Below are positions 8,903 to 17,740 of a stretch of 64,000 bases of DNA, piece by piece (positions within the stretch are counted from its first letter, which is position 1; each line of letters starts with the position of its first letter). The DNA comes from a candidate division TM6 bacterium GW2011_GWF2_37_49 (GTDB lineage Bacteria > Babelota > Babeliae > Babelales > RVW-14). The notes under the pieces are model-generated. The model worked only from the letters and a program-made list of their open reading frames with translations, had not been told where the DNA came from and made no database searches. The position numbers were made by a program, and so were the translations under genes. The stretch spans positions 183,944-247,943 of the forward strand of contig LBTE01000006.1 in the NCBI GenBank assembly GCA_000989955.1, in the 5' to 3' direction.

Positions 8903-9952
8903 TTAATTTGCTTTTAAAGCCTTTTCAATCCAACTCAATGCCATTGGATCACATAATAATCCAAGATTATCTTGCACAATCTTTTGTTGCTCCGGTGTAA
9001 GCATTGCTGGGACATGTATTTGAGCTTTTGCTTGAGCAGCATCCATCAATAATTTCACGCCAAAAAAGAACTCAATAGATCCCCACATACAACTCTGAGC
9101 AACAAGTTCGCGCCATTGATTGGCAAGTTTATTGCCCACTGCCCCATCAGGATTAGCGTCCAAGTTTTCTGTAATATCTTTATGAAGCTGTTCCCAGCAC
9201 CTCAACTGATGCGCGATTTGTGCCTTTGCTAACCACATATTTCCATCAGCGTTTAGCGGCATGCCTTCAGTCTTGAATTTGTTTATGAGTTCCAAAAGTT
9301 CTGTTGCGTCTGCCAGCGTCACTTTTCGTGAAGCTTTTTTTGTTGTTGTTTCCCAGGCAACTAGAGCCTTTGTATATTTTAAAAAGGCCTTAACAGCATC
9401 TTCTCCAGCAGGGCCTTCAGGATCACCAAGCTTTCCAGCATTGATTGATTCAATTGCTTTTTCCCAGGCCCCAACATTATTGAGATGTGCTTGCTTGAAT
9501 GCAACATAACGATCTTGTTGCTCTTCATTATAAAGTTTTCCAACCCATGATTTCTTTAACTCTTTTGCAATGTGATACCTTTCGATTAGTGCTATTAACT
9601 CTTTCCAATCGAGGGAATTAGATGAATCACTTCGCTGCAGAACGGCTTGGATGGCATCCTGCGCTTGCCGTAAATTTTCAGCTTGTTCGGAAAGCATTTT
9701 TTGCTGCGCTAGCAAATGCTTGTGAACATCTGGCGTTTGCAACAACATGGTTTTAATCTGCTTCAAGCCAAAACCAAAAAACTTGAGCGCTATGACTTGT
9801 TGCAGCTTAGCCAGATCATGCTTAGAATATAAACGGTAACCGTTGGATGCACGCACAGATGGCTTTAATAAACCAATTTTGTCGTAATGGTGCAACATTC
9901 GCACCGATATTTTGGTTAGCTTACTCATCTCTTTTATAAGCCACTGTGACAT
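8903..9952 (-). CDS. MerR-family transcriptional regulator with long effector domain (TipA/Mta-like)
   Basis: The N-terminal MerR winged helix (about residues 1-75) is clear: WLIKEMSKLTKISVRMLHHY, then DKIGLLKPS and NGYRLYSKHD. It is followed by a dimerisation helix and about 230 residues resembling an extended TipAS-type ligand domain (acidic, Trp-rich, helical), which in relatives binds drugs or other hydrophobic ligands. GTG/ATG candidates upstream exist, but ATG 9952 has AGGG 6 nt before it and opens directly on the HTH. A MerR-type promoter with a dyad operator lies 50 bp upstream, so the protein probably controls its own gene. The effector and other targets are unknown. Confidence 0.87.
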   Translation of the reverse strand: MSQWLIKEMSKLTKISVRMLHHYDKIGLLKPSVRASNGYRLYSKHDLAKLQQVIALKFFGFGLKQIKTMLLQTPDVHKHLLAQQKMLSEQAENLRQAQDAIQAVLQRSDSSNSLDWKELIALIERYHIAKELKKSWVGKLYNEEQQDRYVAFKQAHLNNVGAWEKAIESINAGKLGDPEGPAGEDAVKAFLKYTKALVAWETTTKKASRKVTLADATELLELINKFKTEGMPLNADGNMWLAKAQIAHQLRCWEQLHKDITENLDANPDGAVGNKLANQWRELVAQSCMWGSIEFFFGVKLLMDAAQAKAQIHVPAMLTPEQQKIVQDNLGLLCDPMALSWIEKALKAN

Positions 9953-9998
9953 CGTTTTTCCCTCACTTATAAAGTGTTTTATCTTACTCACTAATCGA

Positions 9999-10029
9999 AA
10001 TATAAGGTATGACATCGTGTCAGGGTCAA
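9999..10029 (-). promoter_or_regulatory. MerR-type promoter with 19-bp spacer and dyad operator
   Basis: On the minus strand: -35 TTGACC (10029-10024), a 19-bp spacer (10023-10005) and -10 TATATT (10004-9999). The spacer contains the perfect dyad TGACA-CGA-TGTCA (10022-10010). An overlong 19-bp spacer with the operator inside is the hallmark of MerR-activated promoters, where the bound regulator untwists the DNA. It directly precedes the merR-type gene, which implies autoregulation. Confidence 0.82.
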
Positions 10030-10092
10030 GCAGAATTTTTATTTTTACTTAGATTTATATTAGATTTATAGTGGATCATATATAGTTATACG

Positions 10093-10392
10093 CTTGATTT
10101 TATACCTAAAAGAGGCATTAAACAAATGGATGAGCTATTTCGATGACTGGGGCAGCCTCATTTCACTCTGAAATCATTTACGCCTGTATTCATCGGATGT
10201 TTCGAAATAGATTGCAGTTTGTGCAGTTTTCGATAAAAACAGTTGAAAGCCCGCTCCAGATCTAACCTGGTAGCTCGCATCGTAAAACTTATTGAATTCT
10301 TGGCAAGGCTTATTTCTACGAGTGTTTTGATGATTGTGGTGAGTGTATGTGCGATGTAAACGTTGTTTTGATGTGGTGTAAATTATTGAGGT
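10093..10392 (-). repeat. Intergenic repeat, A-type copy 2
   Basis: Near-identical partner of 4270-4569. It begins 11 bp past the 3' end of tRNA-Ser, in the same sense as that gene. A 103-codon open frame running through the tRNA and this repeat is an artefact of the pair, not a gene. The remaining flank toward the MerR gene holds only its promoter. Confidence 0.85.
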
Positions 10393-10403
10393 TAGTTTTT
10401 GGT

Positions 10404-10491
10404 GGAGAGAGTGGGATTTGAACCCACGATTCCGGTTTCCCAGAATAACCGCTTTCGAGGCGGTCGCCTTCAACCACTCAGCCATCTCTCC
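10404..10491 (-). tRNA. tRNA-Ser (anticodon CGA)
   Basis: An 88-nt class II tRNA. Acceptor GGAGAGA pairs with TCTCTCC, the anticodon stem ACCGC/GCGGT encloses loop CTCGAAA (anticodon CGA, reading UCG), a long variable arm is present, and the T arm carries GGTTCAAATCC. CCA is not encoded. The gap to glmU (10492-10675) shows nothing further that I can identify. Confidence 0.95.
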
Positions 10492-10675
10492 ACGAAATCT
10501 AAAATGATATAAAAATATTTATAGAATTATTTGCTTATTTATCATTTTACGGAGTAATATATCAAATGCTGGATAGTTAATCCTAGCTTAAAAAGGTATT
10601 TATTTTAAGTAAAATTTACATCTTTAATGATATGGGTATGAAAATTTATTTTAGAACATCAGAAAGGAGCCGATT

Positions 10676-12145
10676 ATGAGGTCCTCATTAAATGTTAAAG
10701 CGGTAGTGCTTGCAGCTGGCAAATCGACGCGTTTTAAAACTAAAAAAAGTAAGCTTAGTTACACCATTTGTGGCCGTCCGATGGTTATGTATCCAATTAG
10801 TGCGTTGGAATTGTTAGACATTCCAATTGCGGTGGTTCTTGGGTATCAGGCTGACGTTATTCGAAAAATGATTGAAGGCTACAAGGTTAAAAATGTTTCA
10901 TTTGTTCTTCAAGCTGAGCAGCTTGGAACGGGTCATGCGGTATCCTGTTCAAGGGATACATGGGAAGATTTTGATGATATTTTTATAATGAATGGCGATA
11001 TGCCACTTATTACTAGTGATTTGATACAAGATGTTATTTTGACGCATAAAAACAGTAGCGCAACATTAACGTTTGTTTCGGCAATGGTTCTAGATCCATC
11101 AAGCTATGGCAGGGTTTCTGAGAATGACGGAAAATATTCCGTTATAGAAGATAAAGATTGTACAGATGACGAACGCCAAATTAGCAAGGTTAATGTTGGA
11201 ATTTATGTTATCAATCGGATCTGGCTAGCAAAAAATATTGAATGCGTAGCAAAAAGTGATAGCGGAGAGTTTTATTTAACAGATTTAATTAAATTAGCAT
11301 CAGATCAGAATCTTAACGTGAAGGATGTATCTGTTCCATTCGATTATGTGCGTGGCGTAAACAATTTTCAAGAGCTTTGGAATGCCGAACAAATAAAGAG
11401 GTCTGAATTCATAAAACATTGGATGGCTGAGGGTGTTCGATTTGAAATGGCACAAAGTATACATGTTGATATCGATGTTAAGATAGGCCAGGGATCATTC
11501 ATTGGAACTGGTTCGCATTTGTTGGGTAAAACCGTAATCGGCGAGGATTGTTTTGTTGGAGCTTTTTCAATTGTTGAAAATACAACAATTGGTGATAGCA
11601 CAGTAATTCATTCACATTCAGTTATTCAGGACAGCCAGATTGGTGGAGAGGTTCATGTTGGACCATTTGCAAGACTCAGAAACAATGTATCAATTGGCAA
11701 CAATGTCCAGATTGGAAATTTTGTTGAAATTAAGAACACTGAAATTGGTGATAATTCTAAAACTAAGCATTTAACGTATTTAGGTGATGCAAAAATTGGT
11801 AAAGCCGTAAATATAGGTGCTGGGACAATAACTTGCAATTATGATGGCGCTAATAAGTTCAAAACGATAATAGAAGATGAGGCTTTTGTAGGAAGCAATA
11901 ACACATTAATAGCTCCTATTAATATTGGCAAGGGAGCTTATACGGCTGGTGGTTCTACAATTACGCAAGATGTGCCAGCTGGTGGGTTGGGGATTGGTAG
12001 GTCAAGACAAGAAAATAAAAAAGATTACGCACAAAAAATTCTTGATAAAAAAAAAGATGAAATAATTGAAGAGGAGTCTGAAAATGCAAATTTTAATTTC
12101 AGGGGCGCTGTAAAAACAAAGCACGATAGACAAAATAATTTATGA
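10676..12145 (+). CDS. glmU: Bifunctional UDP-N-acetylglucosamine pyrophosphorylase / glucosamine-1-phosphate N-acetyltransferase
   Basis: GlmU makes UDP-GlcNAc for peptidoglycan and lipid A in two steps: acetylation of glucosamine-1-P and uridylyl transfer. The N-terminal nucleotidyltransferase has the signature LAAGKSTRFKTKKSKL (about residues 12-27) and later GTGHA and NGDMPLI. The C-terminal left-handed beta-helix (from about 255) shows hexapeptide repeats and the acetyltransferase motifs LTYLGDAKIG, NIGAGTITCNYDG and AGGSTITQD. At 489 residues it is full length. AAGGAG precedes ATG 10676. Its stop overlaps the start of sbcD (ATGA), so the two are translationally coupled. Confidence 0.96.
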   Translation: MRSSLNVKAVVLAAGKSTRFKTKKSKLSYTICGRPMVMYPISALELLDIPIAVVLGYQADVIRKMIEGYKVKNVSFVLQAEQLGTGHAVSCSRDTWEDFDDIFIMNGDMPLITSDLIQDVILTHKNSSATLTFVSAMVLDPSSYGRVSENDGKYSVIEDKDCTDDERQISKVNVGIYVINRIWLAKNIECVAKSDSGEFYLTDLIKLASDQNLNVKDVSVPFDYVRGVNNFQELWNAEQIKRSEFIKHWMAEGVRFEMAQSIHVDIDVKIGQGSFIGTGSHLLGKTVIGEDCFVGAFSIVENTTIGDSTVIHSHSVIQDSQIGGEVHVGPFARLRNNVSIGNNVQIGNFVEIKNTEIGDNSKTKHLTYLGDAKIGKAVNIGAGTITCNYDGANKFKTIIEDEAFVGSNNTLIAPINIGKGAYTAGGSTITQDVPAGGLGIGRSRQENKKDYAQKILDKKKDEIIEEESENANFNFRGAVKTKHDRQNNL

Positions 12146-13383
12146 TAAAATTTTTTCACCTGGCGGATACTCATTTTGGCGTAGAAAATTACGGTAAGAT
12201 TGATTTGCAGACGGGAATCCATTCCCGTCTGCTTGATTTTGATAAAGCTTTGGGTGTATGTGTTGGTAAGGCAATAGAAGAAAATATAGATTTTTTGGTT
12301 TTTTGTGGTGACGCATACAAAACCGCTACCCCGACTCCTACTCAGCAAAAGCTTTTTACGAAGCAGATGTTTCGGTTGTACGATGCTGGTATCCCTGTAA
12401 TCATAGTCGTTGGAAACCATGATCATCCTTTTTGTTTTGGAAAATCGCATTCCTTAGATATTTTTTCATACCTACCGGTTGAAGGTTTTCATGTTTTCTC
12501 AAAACCTGATATTTTGACTTTAAAAACGAAAACTGGACATGTTCAAATTGTCGGTATTCCATGGCCAAACAGAAGTAATTTGATTGCTAGCGAAAATCAT
12601 AGATTCAAAAGCAATTCTGAAATTACATCATTTTTGTCCGAGAAAGTTGGGCAAATAATTTCAGGGTTGGCTCAGCAGCTAGATCCAAGCTTACCGAGCG
12701 TTTTGGTGGCACATTTGACCGTTAGTACAGGATTGTTTTCAGGTTCTGAAAAATGTGCAGTTTTTGGCAGCGATCCTGTATTTTTGCCTTCCCAGCTTGC
12801 AATTGCTCCTTTTGATTATGTTGCACTGGGGCATTTGCATAGATATCAAAATTTGAATAATGGTGGGACTCCAGTTGTTTATTCTGGATCGATAGAAAGG
12901 ATTGATCTAGGTGAGCGCAAGGAGCCAAAAGGCTTTTGTAGTGTTGAAATAGATTATGCATCTCAAGGCAAAACCTGTAAACATGATTTTGTTGAAATTC
13001 AGGCTCGCCCAATGATTCAGCTTGAAGTTGTTCTTCGTGAATCAATAGATTTTACAAAACAGATTGTCAGTGAGATTGAAAAATATGATCTCAATGAATC
13101 TATCATTAAAATTTTGTATCATATCCCAGCTGGTAAAGCTGATACTGTCGATCACTTATTGCTAGCAAAAACCTGTTCTATGGCTCATTGTGTTGCTGCA
13201 ATAATCCCTGTTTTTAAGGTGGTTGCTCGTGAAAGAAGGGCGGCTGTTCAGGTTAACATGGATTTTTCTCAGCTTCTTAACCAATATTTTTGCTCTAAAA
13301 ATATTGAAGTTTCTAAAAAAAATAATCTCATAAAAAAGGTACAAGAGTTGCAGAATCAGCTGGACACTTTACCTCTCGATTAG
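12142..13383 (+). CDS. sbcD: SbcD/Mre11-type DNA repair exonuclease subunit
   Basis: Metallophosphoesterase nuclease that with the SbcC ATPase opens and trims DNA ends and hairpins. Phosphoesterase motifs appear in order: LADTHFG (residues about 7-13), VFCGDAYK (Asp), VVGNHDHP (catalytic His), then the H-containing ALGHLHRYQ and the YSGSIERIDLGE block that typifies SbcD/Mre11. At 413 residues it is the usual length. It overlaps glmU by four bases. An SbcC partner is not adjacent and is not in the window, so it must be encoded elsewhere if the complex exists. Confidence 0.92.
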   Translation: MIKFFHLADTHFGVENYGKIDLQTGIHSRLLDFDKALGVCVGKAIEENIDFLVFCGDAYKTATPTPTQQKLFTKQMFRLYDAGIPVIIVVGNHDHPFCFGKSHSLDIFSYLPVEGFHVFSKPDILTLKTKTGHVQIVGIPWPNRSNLIASENHRFKSNSEITSFLSEKVGQIISGLAQQLDPSLPSVLVAHLTVSTGLFSGSEKCAVFGSDPVFLPSQLAIAPFDYVALGHLHRYQNLNNGGTPVVYSGSIERIDLGERKEPKGFCSVEIDYASQGKTCKHDFVEIQARPMIQLEVVLRESIDFTKQIVSEIEKYDLNESIIKILYHIPAGKADTVDHLLLAKTCSMAHCVAAIIPVFKVVARERRAAVQVNMDFSQLLNQYFCSKNIEVSKKNNLIKKVQELQNQLDTLPLD

Positions 13384-13385
13384 AT

Positions 13386-15029
13386 TTAAATTTTGTTAAT
13401 GACAGTCATTGTAGCTTGCATCGATTCAAATGTTAATCCTTGTTTTTTTAACGCATTAAATATATGGGAATTTTCAAGCATTTTATTAATGAATGTGTTT
13501 GAGCTTACTACAAAAACAGTCTTATTTTTTTGATGTAGGTATTCAATGATTTCATCAAGTGCGTCAATCCCATCTTGATCAATAAAAAACAATGTTTTCA
13601 AGTCTAGAACAATGTTTTTTGCTACTGGTAGATGTTTTTCAAATCTTGAAATGTGCGATTGTGCATTGATATAGACAAGTATGCCTTTTATCGAATAGAT
13701 TGAAATGTCTGAAATTTGATTTTGAGTTGCGTGGTCTAAATGTGTATTTACGCTGGTGTTTTTGGTCTGTGTCTGTTTTGATTTGTCGAATAATTTTTCA
13801 GAAAGCTCAAATTGTCCATGCGATATTTTTTGCATAAATATAAGCATTGAAAGTGTTACTCCGAGTAAAATTCCAATGATTGGATCTTCAAATATTGTTA
13901 CGAGTGCTACGATTATTGCTAAAATAAAATTTTTTTTATCTATTTTATACATTCTGACAAAATGCTCTCTCTCTATCATGCGTATTCCAACCACCGTTAA
14001 TATGGCGGCAACTACGGCGAGTGGCATAAATTTGAAGTAGCCCAATAGCAGAAACGAAATCAAAATAGTAAATATGCTGCTGATTGAAGCAGATATTTTA
14101 TTTGTTGCTCCACTACTAATATTTAATGTTGTTCTGGCAAGTGCGGCTGTTGCTGGAATTCCACCAGCAAGTCCACAAGTAATATTGGCAAGGCTAAGCC
14201 CAAGCATCTCTTTTTGTTTGCCATGTTTGGTTTTGGTTATTCCGTCTGCAATTCGTGCAGAAATCATTGTTTCTAGTATTGATATTAATGCTATCGTGAA
14301 TGCTGGTAAAATTAACGCAGGAATAAATTTTAAGCTAGGAAATACAAAAAATTGTGGAGTTATTTCCCCAAATTTTGTTTCAAGAGTTTGCAGGTGAAAT
14401 GGAATAATATTTTTGGTAGAAAGGTAGCCCAACAGTATGCCGAATGGTGAAATTATGATTGCTCCAGGAATTGACGGCATTTTTTTTAAAATGGCAAATA
14501 GAGCTGCCACAAATATGATGAATATTAAAAAAGTAGCCGATGAACCATGTCCTATGTTTTTAATTGATTCTAATATGTTTGAAATAAAGCTTTCATTCTG
14601 CGGGAGATTTGATAATCCCAGCGCAAAATTCATTTGATTTAAAACTATTATAAATGATATGCCAAGCACAAATCCATTGATTGTGCTTGAGGGAACAAAT
14701 ATAAGATATTTTTCTAGTTTGAAAAAATAAGCGATAAAAATTATTATCCCAGACATTATTGCCAGTGTTGATAATGTTCCATGGCCGTGAATAATTGCAT
14801 AAGTGGTTAATATTCCTGAAAGTGCACCTGTTGGGCCGATAATGTTGTAATTGCTGCCCCCAAAAATAGATGCCATAAAGCCTGCCCAAATTGCGGTTAT
14901 TACACCTTCGATTGGAGTTGCACGTGATGCAATGGCAAGTGAAATCGAAAGAGGTATAGAAACTAATGAGACGGCAAGACCAGATTTCCAATTTTCTTTA
15001 ATTTTTTTTAAAATAAAAGATTGGTGCAT
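13386..15029 (-). CDS. SulP-family anion transporter with STAS domain
   Basis: Inner-membrane transporter of the SLC26/SulP family, moving sulfate, bicarbonate or another small anion. The family-typical N-terminus (SGLAVSLVSIPLSISLAIAS, ATPIEGVITAIWAGF and GGSNYNIIGPTGALSG) and about 10-12 hydrophobic segments fill residues 15-400. A C-terminal STAS domain (about 435-545) contains the conserved FIDQDGIDALDEII. AAGGAA lies 8 nt before ATG 15029. It is convergent with sbcD with only 2 bp between the stops, and no obvious terminator is present. Substrate cannot be told from sequence. Confidence 0.92.
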   Translation of the reverse strand: MHQSFILKKIKENWKSGLAVSLVSIPLSISLAIASRATPIEGVITAIWAGFMASIFGGSNYNIIGPTGALSGILTTYAIIHGHGTLSTLAIMSGIIIFIAYFFKLEKYLIFVPSSTINGFVLGISFIIVLNQMNFALGLSNLPQNESFISNILESIKNIGHGSSATFLIFIIFVAALFAILKKMPSIPGAIIISPFGILLGYLSTKNIIPFHLQTLETKFGEITPQFFVFPSLKFIPALILPAFTIALISILETMISARIADGITKTKHGKQKEMLGLSLANITCGLAGGIPATAALARTTLNISSGATNKISASISSIFTILISFLLLGYFKFMPLAVVAAILTVVGIRMIEREHFVRMYKIDKKNFILAIIVALVTIFEDPIIGILLGVTLSMLIFMQKISHGQFELSEKLFDKSKQTQTKNTSVNTHLDHATQNQISDISIYSIKGILVYINAQSHISRFEKHLPVAKNIVLDLKTLFFIDQDGIDALDEIIEYLHQKNKTVFVVSSNTFINKMLENSHIFNALKKQGLTFESMQATMTVINKI

Positions 15030-15162
15030 TTATTTTTTCCTTAATTAAAAATGAAGCAAACATACTTATACTTATAAGCTATGCTTTAAGCATAAAACTT
15101 AGAACCATATTTGTAAAATTTGCCTTTTGAGATTGATGATTAAAAAAATTGAAATCATTTTA

Positions 15163-15249
15163 TGGTGCCGAGGAGGAGACTCGAACTCCTATCCTCTTTC
15201 GAGGGCTGCCACCTCAAGGCAGTGCGTCTACCAATTTCGCCACCTCGGC
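15163..15249 (-). tRNA. tRNA-Leu (anticodon GAG), CCA encoded
   Basis: An 87-nt class II tRNA. Acceptor GCCGAGG pairs with CCTCGGC, followed by A and an encoded CCA. The anticodon stem CTGCC/GGCAG encloses TTGAGGT (anticodon GAG, reading CUC). The T arm has GAGTTCGAGTCTC. Unlike the Ser tRNA, it carries CCA in the DNA. Confidence 0.95.
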
Positions 15250-15446
15250 ATAATATTTAAAATGAACACAACAAAATCTACCAAATTCTGATGATCTTAT
15301 CAACTACTGAAATCACAAATTGTCATCGCAAAATTTTTACAGGAGTTCCTCAAAAACAGAGAACATCTGAACTAGTCTGATCTACAAAAAAATGTACTCT
15401 CTCAGAACGTGTTTATCGCATAAACTAAATCTGAGGAAAGTACAAT

Positions 15447-15913
15447 GCTTGATTTAAGCACAGTAATAAAGTATCCCGTATTAACGATCTTGTCCAGATG
15501 TAGAAGAAGCTTCGAACAGATGGGGCTTCTCATCGAGTGAGCAATCTTTTAAAGCTCAAAGGATTGCGTCCCACTGGCCGTCAAATGGCAAGAATAATAT
15601 CCGTAAAGTGGTATGCTATGGATTTATACCATTACGAGTTGTTAAAGTACCTAAAATAAAGCTTTTTGCGTTTGGTTGTAAATCTACGATTGGAAGCTAG
15701 CTGTAAATGGCAGGGGCATTTTTCATTATTTTGAACATCCAATCGCATGTTGCTGGCGGGGTCTAAAAAATTATCATTTTCTTTGCAGTTCTGATGAATA
15801 GCCGCATGCGAGAGTCCATAGCCGATGTATCAATCTGCCTATGCATGTTTTGGAATGGAGCAATGTTTGGTAGGTTTTAAAATTAGAATGGTATTACTGT
15901 GCTTAAATCAAGC
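15447..15913. mobile_element. 467-bp unit bounded by perfect 22-bp inverted repeats (possible degenerate or non-autonomous element)
   Basis: Bases 15447-15468 (beginning GCTTGATTTAAGCACAG) recur as an exact reverse complement at 15892-15913. Between them lie a 160-bp stretch whose + frame near 15501-15650 hints at a helix-turn-helix fragment (KKLRTDGASHRVSNLL, LKLKGLRPTG), interrupted by a stop, and a B-type intergenic repeat (15627-15887). No intact transposase and no clear target-site duplication are visible. The flanks 15250-15446 and 15914-16044 contain nothing else I can assign. The fragment could come from a transposase or a recombinase. Confidence 0.5.
15627..15887 (-). repeat. Intergenic repeat, B-type copy 1
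   Basis: About 260 bp matching copies at 21165-21407 (opposite orientation), 38703-38961 and 52152-52414. Shared blocks include CCTAAAATAAAGCTTTTTGC, TTGGAAGCTAGCTGTAAAT, GTTGCTGGCGGGGTCTAAAA and GATGTATCAATCTGCCTATG. It lies 3' of ruvA and inside the inverted-repeat unit 15447-15913. Confidence 0.88.
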
Positions 15914-16044
15914 GTCACATGTGCGCTAATGATAAAACGTATCTTGCGAAAGTGTTGTCCCTAGCAGCGAAAAGTCCAAATGCGTAACCCCTTAAGTGGT
16001 GGTCGATGTATTGCCGTATCACGGCACACTTTGATGCAGCTTTG

Positions 16045-16653
16045 TTAACCGCCGCGATTGCTTGAAATAAATGTCAACGCAGCTCTGATCAGCTGGTCTA
16101 GCGCTATATTTTCACCGTTATATTTTTGAGACAAGTGCTGCACAGTTTTGTGGATCTCTGGCTTTGTGTAGCCCAGTGATGCCATGACATCGTTGACGTT
16201 TTGCCACTGCACAAAGCTTGATTGGCTTTCTTCGGCCAAAACGCCGGCTACAACCATTTTGGAAACTTTATGTTTTAGTGCAACAATGATCTGTTCAGCC
16301 TTTTTGCTACCTATCCCATTTACCGAGCTGAGGGCTTTTTCGTCCTGGGCGTTTACGACTTTTAAGAAATCAGTTGCGCTGATTTGGGACAGGATGTTGG
16401 ACGCGATTGATGGGCCGATTTTAGGGCAATCAATAATCATCAAAAAAACTTGTCGCTCAAGCTCGGTCTTAAAGCCGTAGAGGCTTGGCCCATTTTCAGG
16501 ATTCCAGTGTAAATAAGTGAATAGATCAACAACAGAATCTTGCGAAATTTCAGAAGTTCTTGGAACATTAAGCAAAAATCCAATTCCACCAACGAAAAGG
16601 GTTATCGACTTTTCACCAACATTTTTTACTTTACCACTCAGCAAATCTATCAT
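16045..16653 (-). CDS. ruvA: Holliday junction branch migration complex subunit RuvA
   Basis: RuvA binds four-way DNA junctions and loads the RuvB motor. All three domains are present in 202 residues: an OB fold (about 1-62, MIDLLSGKVKNVGEKSITLFV), tandem HhH motifs (about 70-140, with CPKIGPSIASNILS and VNGIGSKKAEQIIVALK) and the C-terminal RuvB-contacting helices (DVMASLGYTKPEI, from about 155). RuvB and RuvC are not in the window. A lipoprotein gene lies 127 bp upstream on the same strand. The immediate upstream sequence has only a weak ribosome binding site. Confidence 0.94.
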   Translation of the reverse strand: MIDLLSGKVKNVGEKSITLFVGGIGFLLNVPRTSEISQDSVVDLFTYLHWNPENGPSLYGFKTELERQVFLMIIDCPKIGPSIASNILSQISATDFLKVVNAQDEKALSSVNGIGSKKAEQIIVALKHKVSKMVVAGVLAEESQSSFVQWQNVNDVMASLGYTKPEIHKTVQHLSQKYNGENIALDQLIRAALTFISSNRGG

Positions 16654-16780
16654 TACAAGCCTTAACTCAACAGCTAACCAGTTTTGTAGTATTCATTTTA
16701 TTATGCAATCAACCATACACTACAACTCGTCTAAAAATCAAATTTTTGTTTTAGACCGTAGAACAAGTGTTGTTATTGGG

Positions 16781-17470
16781 CTAAAGTGTAACGCCAAACG
16801 ATCTGGCTTCGTAAGTTTTTGTAGATACAAGGCTGAGTTTTAGCTTGGTGTCAAATTCGTCCTCTCTTACAAAAAATACTTTGTTAAATGTTGCTCCGGG
16901 CTTGATTTCATACTTTGAATTGATATCAATAACTTTGTGGTCAAAGTCTTCATCTAAGGCTTTATTTGCCTTTGGAACCTTAAAGCACTCAACAGCTGCA
17001 GGAATTAAAAACGGCCAGCAAAATAGGCCTGCTACACCCCAGCCTAAAACACGAGGAACAGCATCAAGATGTAGTTTGTCTGCGACCCTGTCTCTGTATT
17101 CTATCGGTAAATTTATGGAAGATGCGTTAAGAATGTAATTTTTGTTGCCGTTGTTCTTGATATAAAGCTGGACCGGCTTATAGCCTTTACTTACTATTTT
17201 GCGGCTAAAATAATATCTACAATCTCCCTCGCCTAGCACGTGAGCTACAACTGTCAAATCCATTTTGTTTTTTGGATTACGCCGATGGTCTTCATCGTCC
17301 ATTTCAACAATCTCATTTAAATCATCATTGAGGGTTACCATCTCACTCTTATCGCATTTAATCTCTTCAGGCGTGCAAGGCTGACTTAACGGGTGTGGCT
17401 TGTACTTTGCGCATCCAGAAGCAATGACAATAAGACTGACAAAGCTAATTTTTAATAAATTTCTCAACAT
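16781..17470 (-). CDS. Predicted lipoprotein of unknown function
   Basis: A 229-residue protein starting at ATG 17470, where AAGGG precedes; an upstream in-frame start at 17590 would bury the signal peptide. MLRNLLKISFVSLIVIASGC is a good lipoprotein signal with lipobox cysteine at 20. The mature part is beta-rich in appearance, with one hydrophobic stretch (VLGWGVAGLFCWPFLIPAAVECF, about residues 143-165) and an acidic segment MDDEDHRRNPK. No family is recognised. It is divergent from the atp cluster and upstream of ruvA. Confidence 0.7.
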   Translation of the reverse strand: MLRNLLKISFVSLIVIASGCAKYKPHPLSQPCTPEEIKCDKSEMVTLNDDLNEIVEMDDEDHRRNPKNKMDLTVVAHVLGEGDCRYYFSRKIVSKGYKPVQLYIKNNGNKNYILNASSINLPIEYRDRVADKLHLDAVPRVLGWGVAGLFCWPFLIPAAVECFKVPKANKALDEDFDHKVIDINSKYEIKPGATFNKVFFVREDEFDTKLKLSLVSTKTYEARSFGVTL

Positions 17471-17640
17471 AAAAAACCCTTTTAAAATCGAAGTTAAATC
17501 GTAATCAAGAGATTTAAAGAATAATAAACTTCGGGACTTTGTCAAATCTTGTTTGCCGCAAATCACTCGAAAGGCTTGCGTATAGGCCAATTTGGCAAAA
17601 ATTATACCTTTGAAATGTGTTAATTACAAATTGAGAGTTG

Positions 17641-17692
17641 TGGATGTTTTAATTAAAAAAAACATCCAAACTTTATATTTTTATGCTATAAA
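17641..17692 (+). promoter_or_regulatory. Palindrome and -10-like box upstream of the atp cluster
   Basis: TGGATGTTTT (17641-17650) is repeated inverted as AAAACATCCA (17659-17668) with an 8-nt A/T loop. TATAAA (17687-17692) follows about 49 bp before the first atp ORF. The palindrome sits between divergent genes where a -35 region would be expected, so an operator is as likely as a terminator. The rest of 17471-17740 shows nothing distinct. Confidence 0.45.
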
Positions 17693-17740
17693 ACATAAAC
17701 TGTAACAATATTTCAATCATTAAAATTTAAAAGACTTATC

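Noticed and set aside
10174..10485. 103-codon minus-strand ORF
   Set aside because: It runs through tRNA-Ser and the A-type repeat; the N-terminal residues are just the translated tRNA, so it is not a gene.
13756..14991. Several ORFs of 66-132 codons inside the SulP gene
   Set aside because: All are shadows of the SulP reading frame; the SulP protein is complete and matches its family over the full length.
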